Assembly: GCF_014306135.1 (NCBI RefSeq)
Contig: NZ_JACRWD010000001.1
Span: 1,364,001 to 1,428,000, forward strand
Source of the DNA: Paraclostridium hominis
Lineage (GTDB): Bacteria > Bacillota > Clostridia > Peptostreptococcales > Peptostreptococcaceae
Direction of reading: 5' to 3'
Length of the DNA: 64,000 nt
Position 1 is the first letter of the stretch. Each line of letters begins with the position of its first letter. Of the stretch, positions 43,288-51,417 are shown piece by piece. A program made the position numbers and the translations under genes. The notes under the pieces were generated by a model. The model saw only the letters and a list, made by a program, of their open reading frames with translations. It did no database searches and was not told the origin of the DNA.

Positions 43288-44372
43288 TATCCATTTATAT
43301 CTTTATTTTTATATGCTTTGTAACAATGTAAAAATTCCCTTGTGCTAAATATATATTTACCACTTATTTGTGTATAATAAACTCCTGTAGAATCATATAT
43401 ATCTTTTACTTTTTGAGTTAAATTTTTGTGATAATATCTAAGCTCCTTAAATTCTTTTTTTAATCTATCTGCTGTTAACCATACTTTATTAGATGTTATG
43501 TCTGCTAGTTTTATATTTTCAAAAGATATATTATTTTGTTGTCCATAAACATATAGCTCAGCCATTATTTCTTGTAAGTTTTCATTAGTTAAATCATGCT
43601 TAAGTTTTATATATGTTATAGCACCCATGCCATCTCTACCTTTTTCATTTAATTTTTCTTGATGTATAAGCGCCTTTAATGGTTGCCTCTTTATGTATAT
43701 ATAATTTATATCATCAAGTACATACTCTCCTCTTACATACTTAGCAGGTTTATATATTACTAAGATAGGACTATATTCTCCTCCCATTTCTTCTGTATTA
43801 TAATCAGTTATATCACTTAAATCTAATAAGTTGTATTCTTTAGATATAGAACCATATCTTGATTTTTTTATTAAAGTATACATTCTTGAACTTTGAATTT
43901 TGTATATTAATTCATCTAAATAAGATTTATCCAAAATATTACCTTCATTATAAGAATTGTTTATATAATTAAGTTTTATTTCTTCTTTTAAAGTATTAAT
44001 TTCTTCTATTCTTACATTAAAGTAAGCTAATAAATATTTAAACTTCTCTTCTAATTTATTTATATTTATATTAATGTAAGGTTGTATTTTTTCTAGATTT
44101 TCTTCTGATTTTATATTAAGTAATAAGTTCCCTATTTTTTCTATACTTATACTACTGTTTTCATCAAATAAGTATTTACTTATATATTCTTTAAGCTTTG
44201 TTAAATTATTATATATTCTTATGTAATCATTTATAATAGATGTTTCATCTTTGTATTTTTCTATTAAAATGTTAGGTATCTCTATGTAATTTTTGTCATA
44301 TTTTAAACATACTTTTAAATTATTATCTTTTATTATATTCTCTATTGATTGAACATTGTTGTCTTCAGTCAT
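43287..44372 (-). CDS. Orphan 361-residue protein
   Basis: The product is cytoplasmic (no signal or membrane segment), highly charged and Asn/Ile/Lys/Tyr-rich. The first half (about 1-140) is predicted helical with coiled-coil character. The second half has mixed strands around SPILVIYKPAKYVRGEYVLD and GRDGMGAITYIKLKHDL. AAGGAG precedes the ATG. No family was recognised. It is monocistronic beside decayed DNA, so it may be an accessory gene. Confidence 0.65.
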   Translation of the reverse strand: MTEDNNVQSIENIIKDNNLKVCLKYDKNYIEIPNILIEKYKDETSIINDYIRIYNNLTKLKEYISKYLFDENSSISIEKIGNLLLNIKSEENLEKIQPYINININKLEEKFKYLLAYFNVRIEEINTLKEEIKLNYINNSYNEGNILDKSYLDELIYKIQSSRMYTLIKKSRYGSISKEYNLLDLSDITDYNTEEMGGEYSPILVIYKPAKYVRGEYVLDDINYIYIKRQPLKALIHQEKLNEKGRDGMGAITYIKLKHDLTNENLQEIMAELYVYGQQNNISFENIKLADITSNKVWLTADRLKKEFKELRYYHKNLTQKVKDIYDSTGVYYTQISGKYIFSTREFLHCYKAYKNKDING

Positions 44373-44593
44373 CTTAAATTCTCCTTACTATTTAATATCC
44401 TATTTAATATTATACATAAATTTTTAATTTAGTCATGTATTTTTAAGGTTTTAGTGGCTTATTCACTATAATAAGCTATTAATTTTTATATATTTTAAAC
44501 TTTGAATATATATTTTTACAAGTTTTTAAGTGTATAAACTGACCTTAGTTATATAATAGTAATATAACTAAAATAAGAATCGAGGTATTTACA

Positions 44594-45202
44594 TTGATAA
44601 AAGATTTAAAAGACATTTTTAAAGATTATACTCCATATATAAATGGCCATGAAAATATGAAAAAAGCATCTGTTTTAATACCAATAATTAAACTAAAAGA
44701 TTCTCACTTTATATTATTTGAAGTACGTTCTAAAACTTTAAAATCTCAACCTAGTGAAATATCTTTTCCTGGAGGAAAAATAGAAGTTAATGAAACTCCC
44801 TATGAAGCTTGTGTACGAGAAACCTGTGAAGAATTAGGAACAATTTCTAGCAATATTGAAATTTTAAGTGAACTTGATTTATTTATAAGTCCTTCAAATC
44901 TTATAATTCATCCATTTGTTGGAATTATAAAAAATATAGATATATTAAATATAAATAAAGATGAAGTAGACCATATATTTTTAGTTCCTATATCTCACTT
45001 ACTGGAAAATGAACCTATTAAATATGAAAATGAAGTTAAGGTTATCCCAAATAAAAATTTTCCTTATGAATTAATTCCTCATAAAAAAAACTATAAGTTT
45101 CAAGGAGGATACTATGATTCTTTATTTTATATGTATAAAAACTATGTTATATGGGGAATAACCGGTAAAATACTTGATAATTTTTTAAAGTTATTAAAAT
45201 AA
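44594..45202 (+). CDS. CoA pyrophosphatase-type Nudix hydrolase
   Basis: This 202-residue protein starts with TTG behind GAGG. It has the CoA-hydrolase pre-motif SQPSEISFPGG and a complete Nudix box running from GGKIEVNE through CVRETCEELG. These enzymes cleave CoA and derivatives to phosphopantetheine and 3',5'-ADP. The IWGITGKILDNFL end also matches the family. It is monocistronic. The substrate is assigned from the motif only. Confidence 0.9.
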   Translation: MIKDLKDIFKDYTPYINGHENMKKASVLIPIIKLKDSHFILFEVRSKTLKSQPSEISFPGGKIEVNETPYEACVRETCEELGTISSNIEILSELDLFISPSNLIIHPFVGIIKNIDILNINKDEVDHIFLVPISHLLENEPIKYENEVKVIPNKNFPYELIPHKKNYKFQGGYYDSLFYMYKNYVIWGITGKILDNFLKLLK

Positions 45203-45209
45203 ATATTTA

Positions 45210-45259
45210 AAAAATGAGTATCTCTAAATGTTAAATTGCACTTTGAGATACTCATTTTT
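45210..45259. terminator. Bidirectional terminator
   Basis: AAAAATGAGTATCTC and GAGATACTCATTTTT pair across a 20-nt loop between the convergent Nudix and nfnB genes. Confidence 0.8.
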
Positions 45260-45264
45260 ATCAA

Positions 45265-46665
45265 CTATATATTAGCATTTTCAGCTGTTTTATTTTTTAA
45301 ATATTCATTTATCGCTTTTGCTGCTTTTCTACCAGCACCCATCGCAGATATAACTGTTGCTGCACCTGTAACTGCATCTCCTCCAGCAAAAACTCCATCT
45401 TTAGAAGTTACACCATTGTCATCAGCTACTATACATTCCCATTTATTTGTATCTAAACCTTCTGTAGTAGATGTTATTAATGGATTTGGAGATGTTCCAA
45501 GAGCCATAATAACTGTATCTACTTCCATAATAAACTCAGAGTTTTCTATAGGTTTAGGTCTTCTTCTTCCTGATGCATCAGCTTCTCCTAATTCCATTTT
45601 TACACATACCATACCTTTAACTTCTCCATTTTCATCAGTTAAAATTTCTACTGGATTAGTTAAAGTATCAAATATTACTCCTTCTTCCTTAGCATGGTGA
45701 ACTTCTTCAAGTCTAGCAGGAAGCTCTGCTTCTCCTCTTCTATATACTATGTGAGTTTCTGCTCCTAATCTAGCTGCAGTTCTAGCAGCATCCATAGCAA
45801 CATTTCCTCCTCCTATTACTGCAACACTTTTACCAGCTCTTACTGGAGTCATATAATCTTCTCTATATGCTTTCATTAAATTTACTCTTGTTAAAAATTC
45901 ATTAGCAGAGCATACTCCATTAGCATTTTCTCCTGCTATTCCCATAAACTTAGGTAGTCCTGCCCCTGAACCTATAAATACAGCTTCAAATCCTTCTTCA
46001 TTTAATAATTCATCTATAGTTATAGTTCTTCCTATTATTATATTTGTTTCTATATGTACACCTAAATTTTTTATATTTTCTATTTCTGGCTTCACAACAC
46101 CATCTTTAGGTAATCTAAATTCAGGAATTCCATAAGTTAAAACTCCACCAGGTTCATGCATTGCTTCAAATATAGTAACATCATACCCTAATTTAGCTAA
46201 GTCACCTGCACAAGCAAGCCCAGCAGGACCACTTCCTATGACAGCAACTTTTATATTATTTGGTTCTTGTTTTATAGCTAAATCAAAATTATGTTCTCTA
46301 GAATAATCTGCAACAAACTTTTCTAATTTTCCTATTGCTACTGCATCTGATTTTATTCCAAGAACACATACTCCCTCACATTGATTTTCCTGAGGGCAAA
46401 CCCTTCCACATACAGCAGGAAGTGAACTATCTTTAGCTATTACTTTAGCAGCACCTTCAATGTCACCCTCTTTTAATTTACCAATAAATCCCGGTATATT
46501 AATTTCAACTGGACATCCAGTTACACATCTTGGTTTTTTACATTCTAAGCATCTACTAGCTTCTTGTATTGCTTCTTCTTTATTATATCCTAAACAAACT
46601 TCATCGAAATTTTTAACTCTAACTTCAGCTTCTTGGTGTCTAACTGGTACTTTAACTTTGCTCAT
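45265..46665 (-). CDS. nfnB: NfnB, NADPH-binding subunit of electron-bifurcating transhydrogenase
   Basis: The 466-residue flavoprotein resembles the small subunit of glutamate synthase (often annotated GltA/GltD). N-terminal Fe-S cysteines lie in CLECKKPRCVTGCPVEI and CGRVCPQENQCEGVC. The FAD site is VIGSGPAGLACAGDLA and the NADP site AVIGGGNVAMDAARTA. With the adjacent NfnA it forms the NADH-dependent ferredoxin:NADP+ oxidoreductase, which couples ferredoxin and NADH to NADPH. There is no glutamate synthase large subunit nearby, and the NfnA partner two bases upstream supports the Nfn assignment. Confidence 0.92.
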   Translation of the reverse strand: MSKVKVPVRHQEAEVRVKNFDEVCLGYNKEEAIQEASRCLECKKPRCVTGCPVEINIPGFIGKLKEGDIEGAAKVIAKDSSLPAVCGRVCPQENQCEGVCVLGIKSDAVAIGKLEKFVADYSREHNFDLAIKQEPNNIKVAVIGSGPAGLACAGDLAKLGYDVTIFEAMHEPGGVLTYGIPEFRLPKDGVVKPEIENIKNLGVHIETNIIIGRTITIDELLNEEGFEAVFIGSGAGLPKFMGIAGENANGVCSANEFLTRVNLMKAYREDYMTPVRAGKSVAVIGGGNVAMDAARTAARLGAETHIVYRRGEAELPARLEEVHHAKEEGVIFDTLTNPVEILTDENGEVKGMVCVKMELGEADASGRRRPKPIENSEFIMEVDTVIMALGTSPNPLITSTTEGLDTNKWECIVADDNGVTSKDGVFAGGDAVTGAATVISAMGAGRKAAKAINEYLKNKTAENANI

Positions 46666-46667
46666 GA

Positions 46668-47558
46668 TTAATTACCTCCACATCCGCATCCGCCATGTTG
46701 ATGCGTATCCCCTTCTTCTTGTTTTAGTATGGCTCTTCCTTCTTCTGTTTTATACATAGCCTGTCTTCTCATAGACTCGTCAAAATTAACTAAGTGCCCA
46801 TCAAATTCAGGCCCATCTACGCATGCAAATTTTATTTTACCACCAACATTAACTCTGCATGCTCCACACATTCCTGTTCCATCAACCATTATAGGGTTTA
46901 AACTTACTGTAGTAGGTATACCTAAATCTTTAGTTAACATACACATAAATTTCATCATTATCATAGGTCCTATAACCACTGCATGATCATACTTTTTACC
47001 TTGATTTTCAACTAAATCTTTTAAGCAATCTGTAACTCTTCCATTAAATCCATATGTACCATCATCTGTGCAAATATAAAGATTTCCAGCGACTTCTCTC
47101 ATTTCATCTTCTAAAATTAATAAATCTTTTGTCCTAGATCCAACTATAACATCAACATCTATTCCATGTTCTTTAAACCACTTAACTTGTGGATATACTG
47201 GTGCAGCTCCAACTCCTCCAGCTACAAATATCATTTTTTTATTTTTTAATTCATTTATGTCTTCTTCAACAAACTCACTAGGCATGCCTAATGGTCCAAC
47301 AAAATCAGCAACATAATCCCCTTCTTCAAATGTTTCAAGTTGTTTAGTACTAGCTCCAACAGTTTGGAATACTATACTAACCGTTCCCTTATTAGTGTCA
47401 TAGTCAGCTATTGTAAGAGGTATCCTCTCACCTTTTTCATCATTTTTTACAATAATAAATTGTCCTGGCTTAGAAGCTTTTGCAACTCTTGGAGCTTCTA
47501 TATCCATTAGATAAATACTATCTGTTAGTTTTTTCTTTTTAACAATTTTACTTCCCAT
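46668..47558 (-). CDS. nfnA: NfnA, NADH-binding subunit of electron-bifurcating transhydrogenase
   Basis: The 296-residue protein is a ferredoxin-NADP reductase-like FAD/NAD(H) protein with the 2Fe-2S site of the PyrK/NfnA family (CGACRVNVGGKIKFACVDGP) and a nucleotide site MIFVAGGVGAAPVYPQ. It ends in a His/Gly/Cys tail (HQHGGCGCGGN), which is unusual and may bind metal. The nfnB ribosome site lies inside its last codons and the genes are two bases apart. PyrK-like or sulfide dehydrogenase annotations are alternatives, but the pairing favours Nfn. Confidence 0.92.
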   Translation of the reverse strand: MGSKIVKKKKLTDSIYLMDIEAPRVAKASKPGQFIIVKNDEKGERIPLTIADYDTNKGTVSIVFQTVGASTKQLETFEEGDYVADFVGPLGMPSEFVEEDINELKNKKMIFVAGGVGAAPVYPQVKWFKEHGIDVDVIVGSRTKDLLILEDEMREVAGNLYICTDDGTYGFNGRVTDCLKDLVENQGKKYDHAVVIGPMIMMKFMCMLTKDLGIPTTVSLNPIMVDGTGMCGACRVNVGGKIKFACVDGPEFDGHLVNFDESMRRQAMYKTEEGRAILKQEEGDTHQHGGCGCGGN

Positions 47559-47717
47559 AACTCTATCTCCATTCTGCCAAATAATTTATATTTTAATTTT
47601 AGATACATCATATATAACATCAACCCCTAAATGATAACATTTTCCTAGATAGTTATATACGATTTCATGTATATAAAATTAATTAACTTATATATCATTT
47701 ACAACTATATTATACAT

Positions 47718-47747
47718 AAAAAAACAGCCTTTGTGGCTGTTTTTTTT
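47718..47747. terminator. Terminator after miaB
   Basis: AAAAAAACAGCC and GGCTGTTTTTTT pair around a 5-nt loop. Confidence 0.85.
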
Positions 47748-47757
47748 AAATAATTTT

Positions 47758-49191
47758 CTAATCTACCATTATTCCGTTTAATGAGAATGTCTTTGACTCT
47801 GTAATTTTAACATTTACAAGAGTTCCTATTATATCTTCTCTGTCAGATTCAAAATTAACTAGTTTGTTTTGTCTTGTTCTACCAGTAAATTTATTGTCAT
47901 CTGTTTTACTTTTTCCTTCAACTAAAACTTCAACAGTTTTTCCTTCATATGATTTACTTATTTCTTCACAGATTTTATTTACTTCTTCTAATACTTTATT
48001 AAATCTTTCATGTTTTATATTTTCAGGTATTTGATTTTCCATTTTAGCAGCAGGTGTTCCTTGTCTCTTTGAATATATAAATGTAAATGCAGAATCATAT
48101 CTAACTTTTTTAACTACATCTATTGTATCAAGTAAATCTTCTTCAGTTTCTCCTGGGAACCCTATCATCAGGTCAGTAGAGAAAGCTATATCTGGAACTT
48201 CTTTTCTAGCTTTTTCTATTATTTCTAAGTAATATTCTTTAGTGTAATGTCTATTCATTGCTTTAAGTAATTTAGTACTTCCACACTGAATTGGTAAATG
48301 TAAAAATTCACAAACTTTATCACAATCTCTTATTGCATATATAACTTCATCAGATATATCTTTTGGATGAGAAGTCATAAATCTTACTCTTTCTAATCCT
48401 TCTATATCATTTACCATTCTTAATAATTGGTCAAATCTTATTGGATTTTCTAATGTTTTACCGTATGAGTCAACATTTTGTCCAAGTAATGTTACTTCTT
48501 TTGTTCCGTTTGCAACTAATTCTTTTATCTCATTTATTATATCTTCTGGAGTTCTACTTCTTTCTCTACCTCTAGTATACGGTACTATACAGTAAGTACA
48601 GAAATTATTACATCCATACATTATATTTACAAATGCTTTTAATTCAAATTTTCTATTACTTCTAAGACCTTCTACAACTTCTCCATCAACATCCCAAACA
48701 TCTATTAACGTTCTTTGTGAGTCCATAGAACTTGCTAATAACTCAGGGAATTTGTATAAGTTATGTGTACCAAATACTAGATCTACATGTCTATATTTAG
48801 TTTTTATTTCATCTACTACATGACTTTGTTGCATCATACATCCACATACAGCTATTTTTAAATCTGGATTTTTCTTCTTTAAAGGTTTTAATTGTCCTAA
48901 ATTTCCGTAAACTTTAAGCTCTGCATTTTCTCTTACTGCACAAGTATTGTAAATTACTAATTCACACTCAGCTGCAGTTAATCCTTGAGTATAACCCATT
49001 TCCTCAAGCATTGCACATAACTTTTCAGAGTCATGTTCATTCATTTGACATCCAAAAGTTTGTATCATATATCTTGGCTTTCTTCCATGTATAGCATAAT
49101 ATCTATTAGTAGTTTCAGCTATTGCCTCTATAAATCTATCTTGTTCTTGTATTTTTTCTATAGGAACGTGTACTTGTTTTCTTTTAGCCAC
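47758..49191 (-). CDS. miaB: tRNA-2-methylthio-N6-dimethylallyladenosine synthase MiaB
   Basis: The 477-residue radical SAM methylthiotransferase adds a methylthio group to the MiaA product at A37. Three cysteines of the N-terminal UPF0004 domain (TFGCQMN, YNTCAVRE, VCGCMM) and the radical SAM CNNFCTYC bind two Fe-S clusters. A C-terminal TRAM domain ends the protein. It starts with GTG behind AAGGAGG. In many Clostridia miaB lies right beside mutS; here about 8.4 kb of other genes separate them. Confidence 0.96.
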   Translation of the reverse strand: MAKRKQVHVPIEKIQEQDRFIEAIAETTNRYYAIHGRKPRYMIQTFGCQMNEHDSEKLCAMLEEMGYTQGLTAAECELVIYNTCAVRENAELKVYGNLGQLKPLKKKNPDLKIAVCGCMMQQSHVVDEIKTKYRHVDLVFGTHNLYKFPELLASSMDSQRTLIDVWDVDGEVVEGLRSNRKFELKAFVNIMYGCNNFCTYCIVPYTRGRERSRTPEDIINEIKELVANGTKEVTLLGQNVDSYGKTLENPIRFDQLLRMVNDIEGLERVRFMTSHPKDISDEVIYAIRDCDKVCEFLHLPIQCGSTKLLKAMNRHYTKEYYLEIIEKARKEVPDIAFSTDLMIGFPGETEEDLLDTIDVVKKVRYDSAFTFIYSKRQGTPAAKMENQIPENIKHERFNKVLEEVNKICEEISKSYEGKTVEVLVEGKSKTDDNKFTGRTRQNKLVNFESDREDIIGTLVNVKITESKTFSLNGIMVD

Positions 49192-49380
49192 AACTAGCCC
49201 TCCTTAAATTACTTCATTATATATTTTGTTGTCGATTTTTTGAATTTAAAATTAATTATACCAAATTTATAAATTATTTTAAAGATATCATTTAATTTTT
49301 AACTGTATATATTTTAAATAATTACAAATAATATTATATATCTAATTCAACGTTAAATATATAATAAAGGATGGTAGTCT

Positions 49381-50031
49381 ATGATTGTTGTTTTAATTAG
49401 AAGTATAGTTCTTTATATAGCAGTTTTAATATCACTTCGTATTATGGGAAAAGGCGAAATAGCTGAAATGAATTCTTTTGATTTAGTTATAACTCTTTTA
49501 ATTGCTGAAGTTGCTGCTATCCCTATGCAAAATAATGAAATTCCTATAGTTTATGGAATTGCAGCTATTACTGGTTTAGTATTTATGCAAATAATAATTT
49601 CTTATTTAACTTTAAAATGTAGAAGTTTTAGACTCTTATTAAATGGAAAACCTGCTATCCTTATAGATAAAGGTAAAATTAATTACAATGCTTTAAAACT
49701 TGAAAGAGTAACTATGGATGAACTTTTAGAACAACTTAGAATTCAGGGGTACTTTAACTTAAAAGATGTTTATTATGTAATACTTGAAACTGATGGAAAT
49801 CTTAGTATAGTTCCTAATCCTGGCTATGAAAAAATTCCTAAAGAAAACTTTAATCACTTACCTATTCCTTTGATATTAGATGGTCGATTAATAAAATGTA
49901 ATCTTGAAAGTATAAATAAAAATACGAATTGGCTTTTATCAGAACTTAAAAAAAATAATATCAACTCTATTTCTGATACTTTAATTTGTATATTAGATGA
50001 AAAAGACAATTTTTTCATACAAAGAAAATAA
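49381..50031 (+). CDS. DUF421 (YetF-type) membrane protein
   Basis: The 216-residue protein has three N-terminal membrane helices (LRIMGKGEIAEMNSFDLVIT between the first two) and a cytoplasmic DUF421 domain with LLNGKPAILIDKGKINYNAL and the MDELLEQLRIQGYF motif. YetF-like proteins act in membrane or spore physiology in Bacillus; their activity is not settled. It is followed 19 nt later by the DUF4363 gene, a pairing seen in other Firmicutes. Confidence 0.92.
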   Translation: MIVVLIRSIVLYIAVLISLRIMGKGEIAEMNSFDLVITLLIAEVAAIPMQNNEIPIVYGIAAITGLVFMQIIISYLTLKCRSFRLLLNGKPAILIDKGKINYNALKLERVTMDELLEQLRIQGYFNLKDVYYVILETDGNLSIVPNPGYEKIPKENFNHLPIPLILDGRLIKCNLESINKNTNWLLSELKKNNINSISDTLICILDEKDNFFIQRK

Positions 50032-50050
50032 TTACTTAAGAGGTGATATA

Positions 50051-50431
50051 TTGAAATCTATTATCTTTACTATGATTTGGACTATATTACTTGTTAGTTT
50101 AGGCTTATTTGTATCTTTTAAAGCAGAAGATTTTGCAGATACCTATGTAGAATCTTTAAATAAGCTTGAAGTATATGTAAAAAATGAAGATTGGCAAGAA
50201 TGCGATAAATTAAATAACAAAATAAAGAAAAATTTTATGAAAGACTCTAGACATTGGTTTAAATTTTTAAATCATTCTCATTTAGGAGATATCGAACTAT
50301 CTTTTAATATATTATCTGATGGTATCTATTTAAAAGATATAGGAAGCTGTTTAGAACAAATAGAAAATATAAAAATATATCTACATCGTATGATAGAATC
50401 TGAAAGGTATAATCTTGATCATATACTATAA
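50051..50431 (+). CDS. DUF4363 membrane-anchored protein
   Basis: The 126-residue product starts with TTG behind AAGAGG at 50051, after the DUF421 stop. It has one N-terminal membrane helix (IIFTMIWTILLVSLGLF) and a helical extracytoplasmic domain with WQECDKLNNKIKKNF. The DUF4363 family usually sits next to DUF421 proteins, as here. An upstream ATG overlapping the DUF421 gene is in frame but lacks a ribosome site. Confidence 0.85.
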   Translation: MKSIIFTMIWTILLVSLGLFVSFKAEDFADTYVESLNKLEVYVKNEDWQECDKLNNKIKKNFMKDSRHWFKFLNHSHLGDIELSFNILSDGIYLKDIGSCLEQIENIKIYLHRMIESERYNLDHIL

Positions 50432-50475
50432 AAAAGATGTCTTAAAATTTATTATAATTTTAAGACATCTTTTTT
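50430..50475. terminator. Bidirectional terminator
   Basis: AAAAAAGATGTCTTAAAAT and its inverse separate the convergent DUF4363 and proC genes. Confidence 0.85.
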
Positions 50476-50476
50476 A

Positions 50477-51283
50477 TTATTTACTCATTTCTTTAGATTT
50501 TTCTATACAGTCACCTATTGCTTTTATAACTGCACTTCTAAACCCTTCTGCTTCTAAAGTTTTAACTGCTTCTATTGTAGTTCCTCCTGGAGAACACACC
50601 ATATCTTTTAATTCGCCTGGATGTTTATCTGTTTCAAGAACCATCTTTGCAGAACCCATAACAGCTTGAGCTGCAAATGTATAAGCTTGATTTCTTGGCA
50701 TTCCAGCTAAAACAGCAGCATCTGCCATAGCTTCTATAAACATAAATACATATGCTGGTGCTGAACCACTAACACCTATTACAGAATCTATTAAATATTC
50801 ATTTACTATTTCAGCTTTACCAAATGAATTAAAAATTTCTTTGACTATATTTAATTCTTCATCTGTTATATTTTTATTTTTGCAAAGTGCACTCATTCCT
50901 TCATTTACAAGTGCTGGTGTATTTGGCATAGTTCTTATAACTTTTTTATCATTACCTATAACATTTTCTATTGATTCTATAGTTTTTCCTGCAGCTATTG
51001 TAACTATTATTTTTTCATTGTCTATTAGTTCTTTAACACCTTCTAAAACTATATCATAAACATTAGGCTTTACAGCTACTATAACTATATCACTAAATTT
51101 CACTACTTCTTTAGAGTTTGTAGTTACATTTATGCCATATTCATTTTTAACATTTTCAAGTACTAACTCATTTAAATCAGAAGCTATTACATTATTTGAG
51201 TCTACCAATTTTGATTTAACTATTCCACCTATCATAGCCTTAGCCATATTCCCTGAACCTATAAAACCAATTTTCTTATCCAT
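50477..51283 (-). CDS. proC: Pyrroline-5-carboxylate reductase
   Basis: The 268-residue enzyme reduces pyrroline-5-carboxylate to L-proline with NAD(P)H. It has the dinucleotide site IGFIGSGNMAKAMIGG, the VSGSAPAYVFMFIEAMADAA segment and GGTTIEAVKTLE. Placed just after hypD, it completes the conversion of hydroxyproline to proline. About 134 nt separate it from hypD, with an imperfect hairpin between them, so it may have its own promoter or be expressed by read-through. Confidence 0.96.
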   Translation of the reverse strand: MDKKIGFIGSGNMAKAMIGGIVKSKLVDSNNVIASDLNELVLENVKNEYGINVTTNSKEVVKFSDIVIVAVKPNVYDIVLEGVKELIDNEKIIVTIAAGKTIESIENVIGNDKKVIRTMPNTPALVNEGMSALCKNKNITDEELNIVKEIFNSFGKAEIVNEYLIDSVIGVSGSAPAYVFMFIEAMADAAVLAGMPRNQAYTFAAQAVMGSAKMVLETDKHPGELKDMVCSPGGTTIEAVKTLEAEGFRSAVIKAIGDCIEKSKEMSK

Positions 51284-51341
51284 ATTTAAAATCTCTCCTT
51301 ATTATATGTTATAAATTTATCATTTTGATTAAACAAATATA

Positions 51342-51404
51342 GGGTCTGTCTTAAGAATTGTTTAAGTAAATTTTATACTTTATGTTAATTCTTAAAACAT
51401 ACCC
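51342..51404. repeat. Hairpin between hypD and proC
   Basis: GGGTCTGTCTTAAGAATT and AATTCTTAAAACATACCC form a 16-of-18-bp stem with a long loop. It has a T-run only on the plus strand, so for the minus-strand hyp transcript it may be a weak terminator or processing site. Confidence 0.5.
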
Positions 51405-51417
51405 TTTTTTAGCTATT

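Noticed and set aside
45236..45700. 154-codon plus-strand frame over the end of nfnB
   Set aside because: Antisense to a conserved flavoprotein domain, and it begins inside a terminator.
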